Part shown: piece by piece, positions 26,506 through 35,683 of the stretch | Layout of the letters: each line of letters starts with the position of its first letter | How positions within the stretch are numbered: position 1 is the first letter of the stretch | From: Sphingobacterium rhinopitheci | GTDB lineage: Bacteria > Bacteroidota > Bacteroidia > Sphingobacteriales > Sphingobacteriaceae | DNA: 64,000 nt | Assembly (NCBI RefSeq): GCF_022627575.1 | Contig: NZ_JADEYQ010000007.1 | Location: forward strand, 142,613 to 206,612 | Direction of reading: 5' to 3' | Made by a program: the position numbers and the translations under genes | Notes under the pieces: model-generated | What the model was told of the DNA's origin: nothing | The model's input: the letters and a program-made list of their open reading frames with translations, nothing else | Databases searched by the model: none

Positions 26506-27006
26506 TTATTTAACATCTAATTCATTCAAATCATAACGATTGATTGTAGATATTATTTTACTTCCCCATCCTTTTGATGCGGAATATCCTGAACGGGCTA
26601 TTCCTTTTACCCAGGCATTGTAATCAGTAGAGCTTTTCGTCTCAAACAAAGCTTGCGTAGTTCTCTTTCTTTTTAATAAACCTACAAAGTCATTATAAGA
26701 ATCAAAAACAGAACCATAGCCTTTATATGCAGACCGTATAGCCGTACTATTATTCTTCCCTTTTATCCCAAAATGATTATTTAGATTTGTTGCCACACGG
26801 CTATTACCGTATGCGCTTTCATGAATAGCTACCGCTAAAATTACAGATGCAGGAACACCTGTTTCTTTCATAAGTTGTTGTGCAACTTTTTTATGCTGAT
26901 CGATATAACTTGATATGGAAAACTTCTGTTGACCAAATGTTACTGACATCGAAACGAAGCATAACACCATTATAAGCATTATTCTGCTTACTAAAGATTT
27001 TTGCAT
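26506..27006 (-). CDS. Secreted glucosaminidase, short form
   Basis: A 166-residue GH73-like protein with a signal peptide (about 1-25, ending TFGQ) and only the catalytic domain; it has no LysM or lipobox. The catalytic Glu is expected in AIHESAYGNS, and the C-terminal motif is KIISTINRYDLNELD. Sequence similarity to the neighbouring LysM protein over the domain (NNHFGIK, F..Y..F..LL..., YA/YSA...) points to an old gene duplication. It lies between the O-methyltransferase and the longer glucosaminidase with gaps of about 20 bp. Confidence 0.88.
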   Translation of the reverse strand: MQKSLVSRIMLIMVLCFVSMSVTFGQQKFSISSYIDQHKKVAQQLMKETGVPASVILAVAIHESAYGNSRVATNLNNHFGIKGKNNSTAIRSAYKGYGSVFDSYNDFVGLLKRKRTTQALFETKSSTDYNAWVKGIARSGYSASKGWGSKIISTINRYDLNELDVK

Positions 27007-27028
27007 TTTCTATTATTTAGTCCAACCA

Positions 27029-27664
27029 TTACTTTTTGCGTAACACAAAAAGCCCGTCTCTAATTGGCAATATCAACTTATCTACACGATTGTCGATTGC
27101 CAAAGTACTATTTAACTCTAATACTTGTTTTGTTTGATTATCCGGGTTCTCATCAAAGACCTTTCCTTTCCACAAAACATTGTCTACTAAAATCAATCCT
27201 CCTTTGGGAACTCTGTCTATTAGCATATTGTAATACACCAAATTCCTCTTTTTATCTGCATCAATAAATACAAGATCAAATTGCCCTTCTATGCTAGGTA
27301 TAATTTCAAAGGCATCGCCTATTCGATATTCTATTTGATGCGCAAAAGACGACGCTTCAAAATATCCAGAAACGCGTTCTTGTTGCTCCTCATTGATATC
27401 AATAGTGTAAATTACACCCTCTTCTTGTAGCCCTTCAGCTAAGCATAAAGTAGCATACCCCGTAAATGTACCTATCTCTAAAATTCGTTTAGGATTGATC
27501 ATTTTACTAATCATAGAAAGCACTCTACCTTGATAATGTCCAGACATCATGTGTGGCATTGTTTCTCTAAGATATGTCTCCCTATTGATCCTTTTTAGTA
27601 AAGAATCTTCCTCATCACTATGCGCTTCCAAATAGGTATTTACCTGATCTTCATTTTGAAACAT
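27029..27664 (-). CDS. Class I SAM-dependent O-methyltransferase
   Basis: A 212-residue member of the caffeoyl-CoA/catechol O-methyltransferase-like family. The SAM site is ILEIGTFTGYATLCLAEGL, the acidic loop is VIYTIDINEEQ, and the metal-binding Asp and Asn are in FIDADKKRN and LILVDNVLWKG. The ATG at 27664 is chosen because the -7 promoter box TAACTTTG (27670-27677) overlaps the longer reading. The substrate is not evident. The glucosaminidase genes follow closely, but a functional link is not obvious. Confidence 0.88.
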   Translation of the reverse strand: MFQNEDQVNTYLEAHSDEEDSLLKRINRETYLRETMPHMMSGHYQGRVLSMISKMINPKRILEIGTFTGYATLCLAEGLQEEGVIYTIDINEEQQERVSGYFEASSFAHQIEYRIGDAFEIIPSIEGQFDLVFIDADKKRNLVYYNMLIDRVPKGGLILVDNVLWKGKVFDENPDNQTKQVLELNSTLAIDNRVDKLILPIRDGLFVLRKK

Positions 27665-27669
27665 AAGTA

Positions 27670-27677
27670 CAAAGTTA
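27670..27677 (-). promoter_or_regulatory. -7 box of the O-methyltransferase gene
   Basis: TAACTTTG on the minus strand lies 5 nt before the ATG, with TTG about 18 bp further upstream. This fits a leaderless mRNA and settles the start. Confidence 0.6.
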
Positions 27678-27757
27678 CACAACTTATTTAAAAATCAACT
27701 CATTTTGTTGGATATACGGACTAAAGTGAAGGGAAAAGGATTAATAAAAAAAGTAAA

Positions 27758-27793
27758 AAAGCCTTTAAAACGTGTGTTTTAAAGGCTTTATAG
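27758..27793 (-). terminator. Terminator after folE
   Basis: AAAGCCTTTAAAACG / TGTTTTAAAGGCTTT around a short loop, with T-run on the minus strand, about 25 bp after the folE stop. Confidence 0.75.
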
Positions 27794-27816
27794 GGGATAA
27801 TTTTATAAATGTTAAT

Positions 27817-28446
27817 TTATGCTAAAGACGCCGTTATGAGGCGTAAAAATTCAGATCGTGTAACATCATTTTGGAAAGCTCCCGTAAAAGCAGAAGTCGT
27901 CGTTACAGAATTTTGTTTCTGTACACCACGCATTGCCATACACATATGTTTACACTCTAATACTACAGCTACACCTGCAGGATTGAGAGTTTCTTGAATA
28001 CAGTCACGGATTTCATTGGTCAATCTTTCTTGCACTTGTAGTCTACGTGCAAAAGCATCTACTATACGTGGAATCTTACTTAGACCTACGATATGACCAT
28101 TTGGAATATAAGCGATATGCGCTTTCCCAAAGAAGGGCAACATGTGATGCTCACACATAGAATATACCTCAATATCCTTTACCACGACCATCTGGCTATA
28201 GTCTTCTTCAAACATAGCGCTTTTCAAGACTTCAGCAGCATTGATATCATAGCCATGCGTCAAAAACTGTAATGCTTTAGCAACTCGCTCCGGTGTTTTT
28301 AGCAATCCCTCACGATTAGGATCTTCCCCCAATGCACTTAATATATCGGTATAGTGTGCTGCGATACGATCTACCTGCACAGGGTTATACTGATCTATTT
28401 TTTTATATCCGTCTAATTCCTCATTGAAATCCGTAGAATTACTCAT
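27817..28446 (-). CDS. folE: GTP cyclohydrolase I
   Basis: Converts GTP to 7,8-dihydroneopterin triphosphate, the shared first step of folate and, in some bacteria, queuosine synthesis. The 209-residue protein has the zinc cysteine and catalytic region in [40 protein letters not shown] and [20 protein letters not shown] (second Cys). It lies 23 bp after queD in the same direction, so the two enzymes that share this product are made together. Confidence 0.95.
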   Translation of the reverse strand: MSNSTDFNEELDGYKKIDQYNPVQVDRIAAHYTDILSALGEDPNREGLLKTPERVAKALQFLTHGYDINAAEVLKSAMFEEDYSQMVVVKDIEVYSMCEHHMLPFFGKAHIAYIPNGHIVGLSKIPRIVDAFARRLQVQERLTNEIRDCIQETLNPAGVAVVLECKHMCMAMRGVQKQNSVTTTSAFTGAFQNDVTRSEFLRLITASLA

Positions 28447-28469
28447 TACTTTTCTAATATTAAATATGA

Positions 28470-28883
28470 TTAATTGCCGAAATATTCGACTGAATTATTT
28501 TCTGTTTCATGTAGCTTCACACTATGCAGCTGTACATTATGCGCATTAAACAAGGGTGCCAACACTTGAAAGATCTCTATTGCTATGACTTCTGTTGAGG
28601 CCATCTTACCGTTCATAAAATCGACATCCAAGTTTATATTCTTGTGATCCAATTTATCGATGACAGCAGAATTTATAATGGCTTTCATAATTTTGAGATC
28701 TATGACAAACCCCGTTTCTGGATTTACCTCACCTTTTACTGTTACAAAGAGTTCATAATTATGGCCATGCCAGTTGGGGTTAGCACAATTCCCGAAAATG
28801 GCTACATTTTTTTCCGTAGACCACTCTTCTTTATACAATTTGTGTGCTGCGCTAAAGCGCTCACGTCTAGTAATGTAAATCAT
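28470..28883 (-). CDS. queD: 6-carboxytetrahydropterin synthase / PTPS family
   Basis: Uses 7,8-dihydroneopterin triphosphate in queuosine (or pterin) synthesis. The 137-residue protein shows the zinc histidines in [11 protein letters not shown] and NWHGHNYEL, the active-site Cys in [10 protein letters not shown], and the closing block [17 protein letters not shown] chose the ATG at 28883: the longer reading begins inside the -7 box TATCTTTG (28890-28897). No other queuosine gene (queC, queE, queF) is nearby. It precedes folE in the operon. Confidence 0.9.
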   Translation of the reverse strand: MIYITRRERFSAAHKLYKEEWSTEKNVAIFGNCANPNWHGHNYELFVTVKGEVNPETGFVIDLKIMKAIINSAVIDKLDHKNINLDVDFMNGKMASTEVIAIEIFQVLAPLFNAHNVQLHSVKLHETENNSVEYFGN

Positions 28884-28889
28884 CTTATG

Positions 28890-28897
28890 CAAAGATA
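28890..28897 (-). promoter_or_regulatory. -7 box of queD-folE
   Basis: TATCTTTG on the minus strand ends 6 nt before the ATG at 28883, so the mRNA would be leaderless or nearly so. Confidence 0.55.
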
Positions 28898-28936
28898 CCT
28901 GAAAAAACTATATTTTAGTATTTCAAAAATAACAAA

Positions 28937-29548
28937 ATGAGACCATTAATTGTTTCTGCTACACGAGAAGAAATTGCAAATAGCATTCCATTCTTGGAAA
29001 AACATAATATCCCATACCTCATTACGGGCGTAGGAATGGTTGCGACGACATATGCGCTTACGCGCTACCTATCTACCAACAATTGTGACCTCCTCCTCCA
29101 GGTTGGCATTGCGGGAGCCATCGACAGAACCATCGACATAGGTACTGTAATAGAGGTCGATTGCGATATTTTATCGGAATTGGGGGCTGAGGATGGTGAT
29201 CATTTCATCCAGATCAAGGACTTAGGATTTGGGGAGTCCGAATACAGAAAAATTAACCTTTCAAGTATAGAAACATATCTACCTAAGCACATTGGCATCA
29301 CGGTCAACACCATCCATGGATCAGAAAAATCTATAAATAATGTAAAAAATTTGTTTCCAAAGGCAAGTATCGAAAGTATGGAGGGAGCATCGTTTTTTTA
29401 CGTAGCCCATCACTTAAACATACCATCCCTACAAGTTCGATCCATATCAAATCACGTCGAGAAACGCGATAAATCAACATGGAATATCCCTTTGGCCGTT
29501 AAAAATATAAATGAATGGTTGGTTTCATTCCTTCAAAAATATTATTAA
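28937..29548 (+). CDS. mqnB: Futalosine hydrolase
   Basis: Hydrolyses futalosine to dehypoxanthinyl futalosine and hypoxanthine in the alternative (futalosine) route to menaquinone. The 203-residue protein belongs to the PNP/UDP phosphorylase fold: LITGVGMVATTYAL, LLLQVGIAGAIDRTIDIG and the active-site ESMEGASFFYVAHHLNIPSL region with VRSISNHVEKRD near the end. It is divergent from queD-folE with 53 bp between the starts. No other mqn gene is in the window. Confidence 0.88.
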   Translation: MRPLIVSATREEIANSIPFLEKHNIPYLITGVGMVATTYALTRYLSTNNCDLLLQVGIAGAIDRTIDIGTVIEVDCDILSELGAEDGDHFIQIKDLGFGESEYRKINLSSIETYLPKHIGITVNTIHGSEKSINNVKNLFPKASIESMEGASFFYVAHHLNIPSLQVRSISNHVEKRDKSTWNIPLAVKNINEWLVSFLQKYY

Positions 29549-29629
29549 TTGCGACCTATTCTTTATCAAAAAGTGACAAATATCAAGCTAAATGCATTGC
29601 TATTATTACGAAATATCATTATTAAATAG

Positions 29630-29637
29630 TAGTTTTG
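29630..29637 (+). promoter_or_regulatory. -7 promoter box of pdhB
   Basis: TAGTTTTG matches TAnnTTTG and lies 35 nt before the ATG at 29673, so pdhB probably has its own promoter. Confidence 0.5.
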
Positions 29638-29672
29638 CATATTCAAATTAAATAGATCTATTTTTAATACTA

Positions 29673-30656
29673 ATGAGAGAAATTCAATTCAGAGAAGCCC
29701 TTCGTGAAGCAATGAACGAAGAGATGCGTAAAGATGAAACTATATTTTTAATGGGTGAAGAGGTTGCTGAGTATAACGGTGCTTACAAAGTAAGTCAAGG
29801 TATGCTGGAGGAATTCGGCGCAAAACGCGTTATAGATACACCTATTGCTGAGCTTGGTTTTGCAGGTATCGCTGTAGGAGCTGCTACAAATGGTTTGAAG
29901 CCTATTGTTGAATTCATGACATTCAACTTCTCATTAGTAGCAATTGACCAAATCATCAACTCTGCAGCAAAAATCCGTCAAATGTCTGGTGGACAATTAT
30001 CATGTCCTATCGTATTTCGTGGCCCTACAGGAAATGCAGGTCAATTGGGCGCCCAGCACTCACAAAATTTTGAGAACTGGTATGCAAATACACCAGGATT
30101 AAAAGTAGTTGTTCCTTCGAATCCATATGACGCTAAAGGATTATTCAAGTCTGCTATCATCGATCCAGATCCTGTTATCTTTATGGAATCTGAGGTTATG
30201 TATGGTGACAAAGGATTTGTTCCTGAAGAAGAATATTACTTACCGATTGGTAAAGCCAATACCATTCAAGAAGGTACAGATGTAACTGTAGTTTCATTTG
30301 GTAAGATGCTATCACGTGTTGTAATTCCTGCGGTAGCAGAATTAGAAAAAGAAGGTATCAGTGTTGAGTTAATAGATTTACGTTCAGTACGTCCTATTGA
30401 TTACCCACACATTATCGAATCTGTAAAGAAAACAAATCGCTTAGTAGTAGTAGAAGAAGCATGGCCATTAGCATCTATCTCTTCAGAGATCGCATTCAAT
30501 GTACAAAAGAATGCTTTTGATTACTTGGACGCTCCAGTAACACGTGTTACTTCGGCTGATGTTCCTTTAGCTTATGCACCGACATTAGTGGAAGCATCAC
30601 TACCAAGTATCGAAAAAGTAATTAAAGCCGTAAAAGAAGTAGCTTACAAAAAATAA
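29673..30656 (+). CDS. pdhB: Pyruvate dehydrogenase E1 component, beta subunit
   Basis: Beta chain of the E1 part of the pyruvate dehydrogenase complex, working with a separate alpha chain to feed acetyl-CoA to the TCA cycle. The 327-residue protein has the pyrimidine-binding fold: GEEVAEYNGAYKVSQGM, DTPIAELGFAGIAVGAA, FRGPTGNAGQLGAQHSQ and VPSNPYDAKGLFKSAI. The C-terminal transketolase domain begins near 200 (VTVVSFGKML). The alpha-chain gene is not adjacent here. A clear terminator follows. Confidence 0.93.
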   Translation: MREIQFREALREAMNEEMRKDETIFLMGEEVAEYNGAYKVSQGMLEEFGAKRVIDTPIAELGFAGIAVGAATNGLKPIVEFMTFNFSLVAIDQIINSAAKIRQMSGGQLSCPIVFRGPTGNAGQLGAQHSQNFENWYANTPGLKVVVPSNPYDAKGLFKSAIIDPDPVIFMESEVMYGDKGFVPEEEYYLPIGKANTIQEGTDVTVVSFGKMLSRVVIPAVAELEKEGISVELIDLRSVRPIDYPHIIESVKKTNRLVVVEEAWPLASISSEIAFNVQKNAFDYLDAPVTRVTSADVPLAYAPTLVEASLPSIEKVIKAVKEVAYKK

Positions 30657-31069
30657 GCGTTTACAAGAATATATAAAGGGGATAAATTAAGTTTTATCCC
30701 TTTTTTTATGCACTCCGCTGCTCTACATATACTATCTTTTTTCCATATAATTAATGCATAACTTTACCCTAAAGTAAGAAAGTAAACCATACTATTCTTA
30801 TTGCACTAATTACCCGCTTGAATAGCCAAGCCCAGCAATAAACATGATTTCGTATGAGCCCTTAAAGGAAAATTATAAGTGTATAAACCAAAGCTACCAA
30901 CAGAAGTTAAATCAGAGCAGATTATGACTGCTAAAATCATTACCAACATAAATATAATAGCAGCAGCTGTTGAAGATTCTATAGGTACAATTAAATTTAA
31001 TATTGCGTTTTGATTAAAAAATTATTAGAAAGATAAATAATATTCATTATTTTTAATCAAAAATTAATT
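30657..31069. other. Gap between pdhB and the exported-protein gene
   Basis: 413 bp. After the pdhB terminator there is no supported gene. A 29-codon frame from 30924 to 31013 (product begins MTAKIITNINIIAAAVEDSI) exists but has no support beyond being open. Confidence 0.4.
30674..30708 (+). terminator. Terminator after pdhB
   Basis: AAAGGGGATAAA / TTTTATCCCTTTTTTT stem-loop with a T-run, about 18 bp after the stop. Confidence 0.8.
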
Positions 31070-31825
31070 ATGATAAAATATATTGCAGTATTTGTACTAT
31101 CCATCTTTTTATTCTCTATCAGTCAAGCACAGGAGAAAGTCCATTTTCGGGTAAATCCAGAGAAGGGGAAGTCCTTAAACTACGAAATGATAATCAAATC
31201 AGATATTGAAGGAGATGAGGATGTAATAATGGACATTGGTCTACTAATGTCACTCACACCGACCTCATTAAGTGATAGCAGTATAATAATAGAAGCTAAA
31301 TACCCGAAGCTAACAATGGATATTCACACTGCGATGATGACCATAAACTACAACTCCTCCATAGCATCCAATGATGAAATGAGCCAAATGCTAGAAGTAG
31401 AATTAAGACCTTTAATCGATAATATAGAAACTATTACAATGAATCGAAATGGCGTAATCAAAGATTCTCAATTTCCTAATGTTACAGAACAAGCCTTTGA
31501 TAAGTCAAATCTAAAAACATTTGCAATAAGTTTTCCTGAAGAGGAAATAGCAATAGGAGATTCATGGTTTAGCCCCTCCACAAAAGGACAATTTGGGTTG
31601 CTTACCAAGATCAACAATACATTAATTGGACTGACTGACGATGGTTATAGAGTAGATATATCAGGCATCTACTTGGATGATAATGGAGAAGAAATAGGAA
31701 AAATAGAAGGTCACTATATAGTTGATAGAAACACACATTTTACGAAGTCATCATCTAGCAACGGAAGTATTGAATTCGATGGACAAAAAATAACCAGTAG
31801 CATTACACTCCGCTTAATTAACTAA
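31070..31825 (+). CDS. Exported protein of unknown function
   Basis: A 251-residue protein with a signal peptide (MIKYIAVFVLSIFLFSISQA, then QEK). The mature part is beta-rich and acidic, with a repeated layout of long strands (VHFRVNPEKGKSLNYEMIIK, EIGKIEGHYIVDRNTHFTKS). It resembles Bacteroidota exported families such as DUF6263, which I name only as a possibility. Likely periplasmic or surface-exposed. It ends 60 bp before gcvH on the other strand, with a shared terminator between. Confidence 0.65.
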   Translation: MIKYIAVFVLSIFLFSISQAQEKVHFRVNPEKGKSLNYEMIIKSDIEGDEDVIMDIGLLMSLTPTSLSDSSIIIEAKYPKLTMDIHTAMMTINYNSSIASNDEMSQMLEVELRPLIDNIETITMNRNGVIKDSQFPNVTEQAFDKSNLKTFAISFPEEEIAIGDSWFSPSTKGQFGLLTKINNTLIGLTDDGYRVDISGIYLDDNGEEIGKIEGHYIVDRNTHFTKSSSSNGSIEFDGQKITSSITLRLIN

Positions 31826-31838
31826 TCCCTAAATACTT

Positions 31839-31871
31839 AAAAAGCCAATCCTTACAGATTGGCTTTTTAAG
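31839..31871. terminator. Two-way terminator between the exported-protein gene and gcvH
   Basis: AAAAAGCCAATC / GATTGGCTTTTT inverted repeat around a short loop, between two converging genes. Confidence 0.8.
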
Positions 31872-31885
31872 TATGCCTTTAATTA

Positions 31886-32266
31886 TTAAGCGTTAACTTC
31901 AGCTTTGTATTCATCAGCGGATAATAAAGCATCTACGTCAGCTACATTTGCTAATTTAACACGTACAATCCAACCCTCACCATAGGGATCAGAATTGATT
32001 AATTCTGGAGCACTATCAATAGCATCATTAATTGATAAAATAGTCGCTGCAGTTGGTAAAAATAAGTCAGAAACTGTTTTTACAGCTTCGATAGTACCAA
32101 ATACCTCATTAGCCTCTACATCATCACCGATCGTGTTGATATCCACAAAAACAATATCACCTAATTCACGTTGAGCAAAGTCAGTAATACCGATTACGGC
32201 TTCATCACCCTCCACACGAATCCATTCGTGATCCTTTGTGTATTTTAATTCTGCTGGAAAATTCAT
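31886..32266 (-). CDS. gcvH: Glycine cleavage system H protein
   Basis: Lipoyl carrier that shuttles the aminomethyl group between the P, T and L proteins of the glycine cleavage system. The 126-residue protein starts [20 protein letters not shown], and the lipoyl lysine is Lys63 in [11 protein letters not shown]. gcvP is 12 kb away in the window and gcvT is absent, so the genes are scattered. A promoter box TATTTTTG is 21 nt upstream. Confidence 0.95.
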   Translation of the reverse strand: MNFPAELKYTKDHEWIRVEGDEAVIGITDFAQRELGDIVFVDINTIGDDVEANEVFGTIEAVKTVSDLFLPTAATILSINDAIDSAPELINSDPYGEGWIVRVKLANVADVDALLSADEYKAEVNA

Positions 32267-32286
32267 TTCTTATAATTGTTTTTTTT

Positions 32287-32294
32287 CAAAAATA
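32287..32294 (-). promoter_or_regulatory. -7 promoter box of gcvH
   Basis: TATTTTTG on the minus strand, 20 nt before the gcvH ATG, matches TAnnTTTG. Confidence 0.45.
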
Positions 32295-32341
32295 TAATTA
32301 TCCTGCGACATTACCAAAGGGATTAATTGTATTTTTAGGGC

Positions 32342-33538
32342 ATGAACCATCAAATTGCAAAACTTTATCAAATAGGGAACAAAGAAAATCGCTTAATCAT
32401 TGGTTTAATGTCAGGCACATCTTTGGATGGCCTAGATATCGCATTGTGTGATATTAGCGGTTCCGGCTTTACTACTAGCCTAAAAATCAGAGATTTTGTA
32501 ACAATGGATTATGAAGATGAATTTAGAATCAACATACGAAAAATATTTGCCCAAAAACAAATAAACCAACAAGATTTGTGTGGTATAAATGCGTATATAG
32601 GGATTGTTCATGCGCAATTAATAAATAAAGCTTTAAAAAATTGGGGCATTCCCAATTCCGAGGTAGATCTTATCGCAAGTCATGGACAGACAGTGTACCA
32701 TGCGCCGCAAATATTAACAAAAGATTATAGCCTACCCAATAGCACCTTACAAATTGGCGATGGTGACCATATCGCCGTACACACCGGAATCATAACATTA
32801 TCTGATTTCCGTCAAAAGCATATCGCGGCAGGTGGAGAAGGAGCCCCCTTGGCAGCGTATGGAGATTATCTTCTTTTCACAGATGCGATAGAAAATAGAA
32901 TATTATTAAATATTGGAGGTATTTCAAATTTCACATTCCTTCCTAATAGCAACTCTACCTTACAAGCTTTTGCCACTGACTTAGGTCCAGGGAATACGAT
33001 CATGAATCAATTTATGCATAAGCATTATCAGGAAGAGATGGACAGAGACAGTAAGATCGCAATACAGGGAAACGTCAACAATACACTTCTAAAAGCATTG
33101 ATGGAAGATGATTTCTTGACTTTACCTTTCCCTAAAACGACAGGTCCAGAATTATTCAACCTTTCATACTTAGAGCAAAAGCAACATAAGAGCAACACCA
33201 ACAATCTTTCCAATCAAGACATAATGGCGACATTAAATGCGTTCTCTGCTAATGCAATCGTCAATGGTATCAAGAAGGTAACAGAAGGCTTAGATAATAT
33301 AGCGGTTTATGTGAGCGGTGGAGGATTGCACAATCCCTTATTAATGGAAAACATACAGAAAGATCTTCCAGCTATAAAAATAACCTCTATCGCAGAGATA
33401 GGGATAGATCCGGATGCTAAAGAAGCGTGTTTATTTGCATTATTAGCCAATGAAACTATAGTAGGAAATCCTGATAATGTAAGTAACATCAAAGATTCAC
33501 CTGCTGTATGTATGGGGAAAATAAGCCTCCCTTTGTAA
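32342..33538 (+). CDS. anmK: Anhydro-N-acetylmuramic acid kinase
   Basis: Cleaves the 1,6-anhydro ring and phosphorylates anhydro-N-acetylmuramic acid to MurNAc-6-phosphate in peptidoglycan recycling. The 398-residue protein has the ATP-phosphate motif LMSGTSLDGLDIAL at about 23-36, the substrate region RQKHIAAGGEGAPL, and TDLGPGNTIMNQFM with the adenine-side GGGLHNPLL. It is divergent from gcvH with 75 bp between starts. It fits with the amidase and glucosaminidases elsewhere in the window, which release muropeptides. Confidence 0.93.
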   Translation: MNHQIAKLYQIGNKENRLIIGLMSGTSLDGLDIALCDISGSGFTTSLKIRDFVTMDYEDEFRINIRKIFAQKQINQQDLCGINAYIGIVHAQLINKALKNWGIPNSEVDLIASHGQTVYHAPQILTKDYSLPNSTLQIGDGDHIAVHTGIITLSDFRQKHIAAGGEGAPLAAYGDYLLFTDAIENRILLNIGGISNFTFLPNSNSTLQAFATDLGPGNTIMNQFMHKHYQEEMDRDSKIAIQGNVNNTLLKALMEDDFLTLPFPKTTGPELFNLSYLEQKQHKSNTNNLSNQDIMATLNAFSANAIVNGIKKVTEGLDNIAVYVSGGGLHNPLLMENIQKDLPAIKITSIAEIGIDPDAKEACLFALLANETIVGNPDNVSNIKDSPAVCMGKISLPL

Positions 33539-33989
33539 TACTATACATACTTTGCAATTGATTCTATATTTTGTGGAAGGATGCCTATATGCACGTATAT
33601 GTAAGTAAAGCATAAGGAAGAACCTGTATTCCTAAAAAATAACAATTAGCCATAGTCCAAACGTAACGATTTCTAGCTTCTATGTTGGCTTTAAATATAG
33701 CATAACATAGATTACATCTTGCTATAAAAAAAGGTATCAAACAGGTTATAATAAGCTTCAAAAGAGACTGCACGCAAGTCGACACAAAGAACTTAGAAAT
33801 TCACAGGTCAAAAACGATAATTTATAGCACCGAGAACTAACTCGAAGTCGACAAGTAAAATTATCTTACATACCGTAAGCTATTCTAGCAATGTATAATT
33901 CAATACCAATTTCCTAGAAATAGGGTGTTTGCAATAGAAAAAAAAGATGCTAAAAGCATCTTTCATTGACAAATATTTATTTAATACGG
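33539..33989. other. Gap with a weak leftward hydrophobic ORF
   Basis: 451 bp between converging genes. The only ORF of note is leftward, 33585-33785, 66 codons with hydrophobic stretches (LIITCLIPFFIARCNLCYAI). It has no promoter box, no RBS and an unusual Cys count for a small bacterial membrane protein, so I do not call it as a gene; it may be a decayed membrane-protein fragment. Confidence 0.4.
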
Positions 33990-34658
33990 TTATTCAATAC
34001 CTTCTATGGCTAGGTGTAGAAAATCTTTAAAAGGTAAGGTCTGTTGAAACATTTCTGTTATATGCTCCAAAGCAAAAGCTCTTACCATATCTCTATCCGA
34101 AATAGGTTTAAGAATAATAAAACTTTTTAATTTAAGAATCTCAATTGCTGGATTATCTAGTGAATATCCTGCGGGCGGCCTTTTTAATTTATCTTCTTGT
34201 GATAAGTCATTAAGCTCACCATCTGCTAATTTTAAAGTTTCTTCAAAACTTTCAAAATCGTAATCTATTTCTTGACGAATAGCTGCCAAATGTGATTTCT
34301 TTGGTTGCCAATAACCAACCGCTACAAAACTATTACCTGGTTCAATATGAACATAATATTCAGGGCCATCCAACTTGCGTCCATCGATAGATATCCCTGC
34401 AGCTAACCATGATTTATAAGGGGATTTATCCTTTGCAAATCGTACATCACGATAAATTCTAAACATACACTTTGAGGACTTAATATCCGTGTTAATATGC
34501 TTATCAAATACCGATAACTTAGCTATAAGCTCCTCCACGAAATTCTTTACATCACTGTACGCATGATCATAATCGGCTTTATTCGCTTGAAACCATTCTC
34601 TATTATTATTTTCCTTTAATGCAGAAAGAAACTCAAAGGTAGAAGCCTTTATATTCAT
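33990..34658 (-). CDS. DUF2461 family protein
   Basis: A 222-residue cytoplasmic protein of the DUF2461 family, recognised from NREWFQANKADYDHAYSDVK at the start and KCMFRIYRDVRFAKDKSPYK in the middle, then GPEYYVHIEPGNSFVAVGYW. The biochemical role is not known. It follows cdsA with a 1-bp gap in a four-gene operon, so it is probably made with phospholipid-synthesis and membrane proteins. Confidence 0.85.
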   Translation of the reverse strand: MNIKASTFEFLSALKENNNREWFQANKADYDHAYSDVKNFVEELIAKLSVFDKHINTDIKSSKCMFRIYRDVRFAKDKSPYKSWLAAGISIDGRKLDGPEYYVHIEPGNSFVAVGYWQPKKSHLAAIRQEIDYDFESFEETLKLADGELNDLSQEDKLKRPPAGYSLDNPAIEILKLKSFIILKPISDRDMVRAFALEHITEMFQQTLPFKDFLHLAIEGIE

Positions 34659-34659
34659 A

Positions 34660-35460
34660 TTATGAAAGCATTAACAGAAAGAAAAAAACAAGTGGTGCCG
34701 CCATAAGTAACCCATCAAAACGATCTAACAATCCACCGTGTCCAGGTAAAATATTACCGGAATCTTTAACACCTAAGCTTCGCTTTAACATAGATTCCAC
34801 CAAATCGCCTAAGGTACCAAATACACCAATTATGACAGCCATAGTTACCCATTCCCATTTGGATAAAGCACCGAAATAATGCTCCAAATTAAGCGCAATA
34901 ACGACAGCTAAAAGTATACCGCCGATAAATCCTTCCCAAGTTTTATTAGGGGAAATACGTTCAAATAATTTATGCTTACCAAAGCTTCTTCCTGAAAGAT
35001 AAGCCCCCGTATCATTGGCCCAAAGCATAATTAAGAAACCTAAAGGAATGTAAGGATTATAAGATCCCTTAATAAATCCCAAACCTACAAAAAATAGAAA
35101 TGGAACACAGGCATAGGTGATGCCTAATAAGCTAAATCCAATATCATGAAATGGTAAACGACTTTTTTGATATAATGCAGCTATAAATAGCAAAGCTATA
35201 AATGGGACAAAAGCCCATACCTTTACAAATGGTATTAGCCCTAAACAATGTAAGCCGCTTAAGGTCGCTAATACCGCTGCTGCCAATAAACCTAGCACCG
35301 CATTAGGTTTTACCTCATCAGATTTTACGATACTATAAAACTCATATAAAGCCCCTATACCGACAATACTAAAAAAGGCTGTAAATACAATAGGTCCTAA
35401 AAAAACAGAACCTACAAGAACGATAATAAAGAAAAATCCTGTAATGGCTCTAGTTAGCAT
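34660..35460 (-). CDS. cdsA: Phosphatidate cytidylyltransferase
   Basis: Makes CDP-diacylglycerol from phosphatidate and CTP, the branch point of phospholipid synthesis, in the inner membrane. The 266-residue protein has about eight hydrophobic segments, and the C-terminal signature SMLKRSLGVKDSGNILPGHG continues with GLLDRFDGL, matching the family pattern. It overlaps the DUF2007 gene by 11 bp and is followed by DUF2461 after 1 bp. Confidence 0.94.
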   Translation of the reverse strand: MLTRAITGFFFIIVLVGSVFLGPIVFTAFFSIVGIGALYEFYSIVKSDEVKPNAVLGLLAAAVLATLSGLHCLGLIPFVKVWAFVPFIALLFIAALYQKSRLPFHDIGFSLLGITYACVPFLFFVGLGFIKGSYNPYIPLGFLIMLWANDTGAYLSGRSFGKHKLFERISPNKTWEGFIGGILLAVVIALNLEHYFGALSKWEWVTMAVIIGVFGTLGDLVESMLKRSLGVKDSGNILPGHGGLLDRFDGLLMAAPLVFFFLLMLS

Positions 35461-35683
35461 TATTATCCTCCAAATTTAACTTTTCGTTTTGATCTATTAA
35501 TTGCAATGCAACTTCTTTGTCTTCTACATTGACATACAATTCCAATTTACCAAAATGGTATGATGAGTCCTTTTTATTCAATACTACTGCAGGTATACTA
35601 TTCTCTACCAGCATCTGCCTAACAATTTCGGCCTCAAAGGCATTCGTATACGTTGCTATTTTAATCCAATCCTTTTCCATCAC
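35450..35683 (-). CDS. DUF2007 family small protein
   Basis: A 77-residue protein, called a putative signal-transducing protein in databases, with the family pattern IKIATYTNAFEAEIVRQMLV, then ENSIPAVVLNKKDSSYHFG and LELYVNVEDKEVALQLI. Some relatives have been linked to nitrogen-related or metal binding, without proof. It overlaps the CPBP gene upstream by 23 bp and cdsA downstream by 11 bp, so translation coupling is likely. Confidence 0.82.
   Translation of the reverse strand: MMEKDWIKIATYTNAFEAEIVRQMLVENSIPAVVLNKKDSSYHFGKLELYVNVEDKEVALQLIDQNEKLNLEDNNAN

Noticed and set aside
30924..31013. 29-codon ORF between pdhB and the exported-protein gene
   Set aside because: No ribosome site, promoter box or recognisable relatives; open frames of this length are expected in AT-rich DNA.
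33585..33785. 66-codon hydrophobic ORF on the minus strand
   Set aside because: No promoter, unusual Cys content and no coupling to neighbours; could be a remnant, so it was not called.
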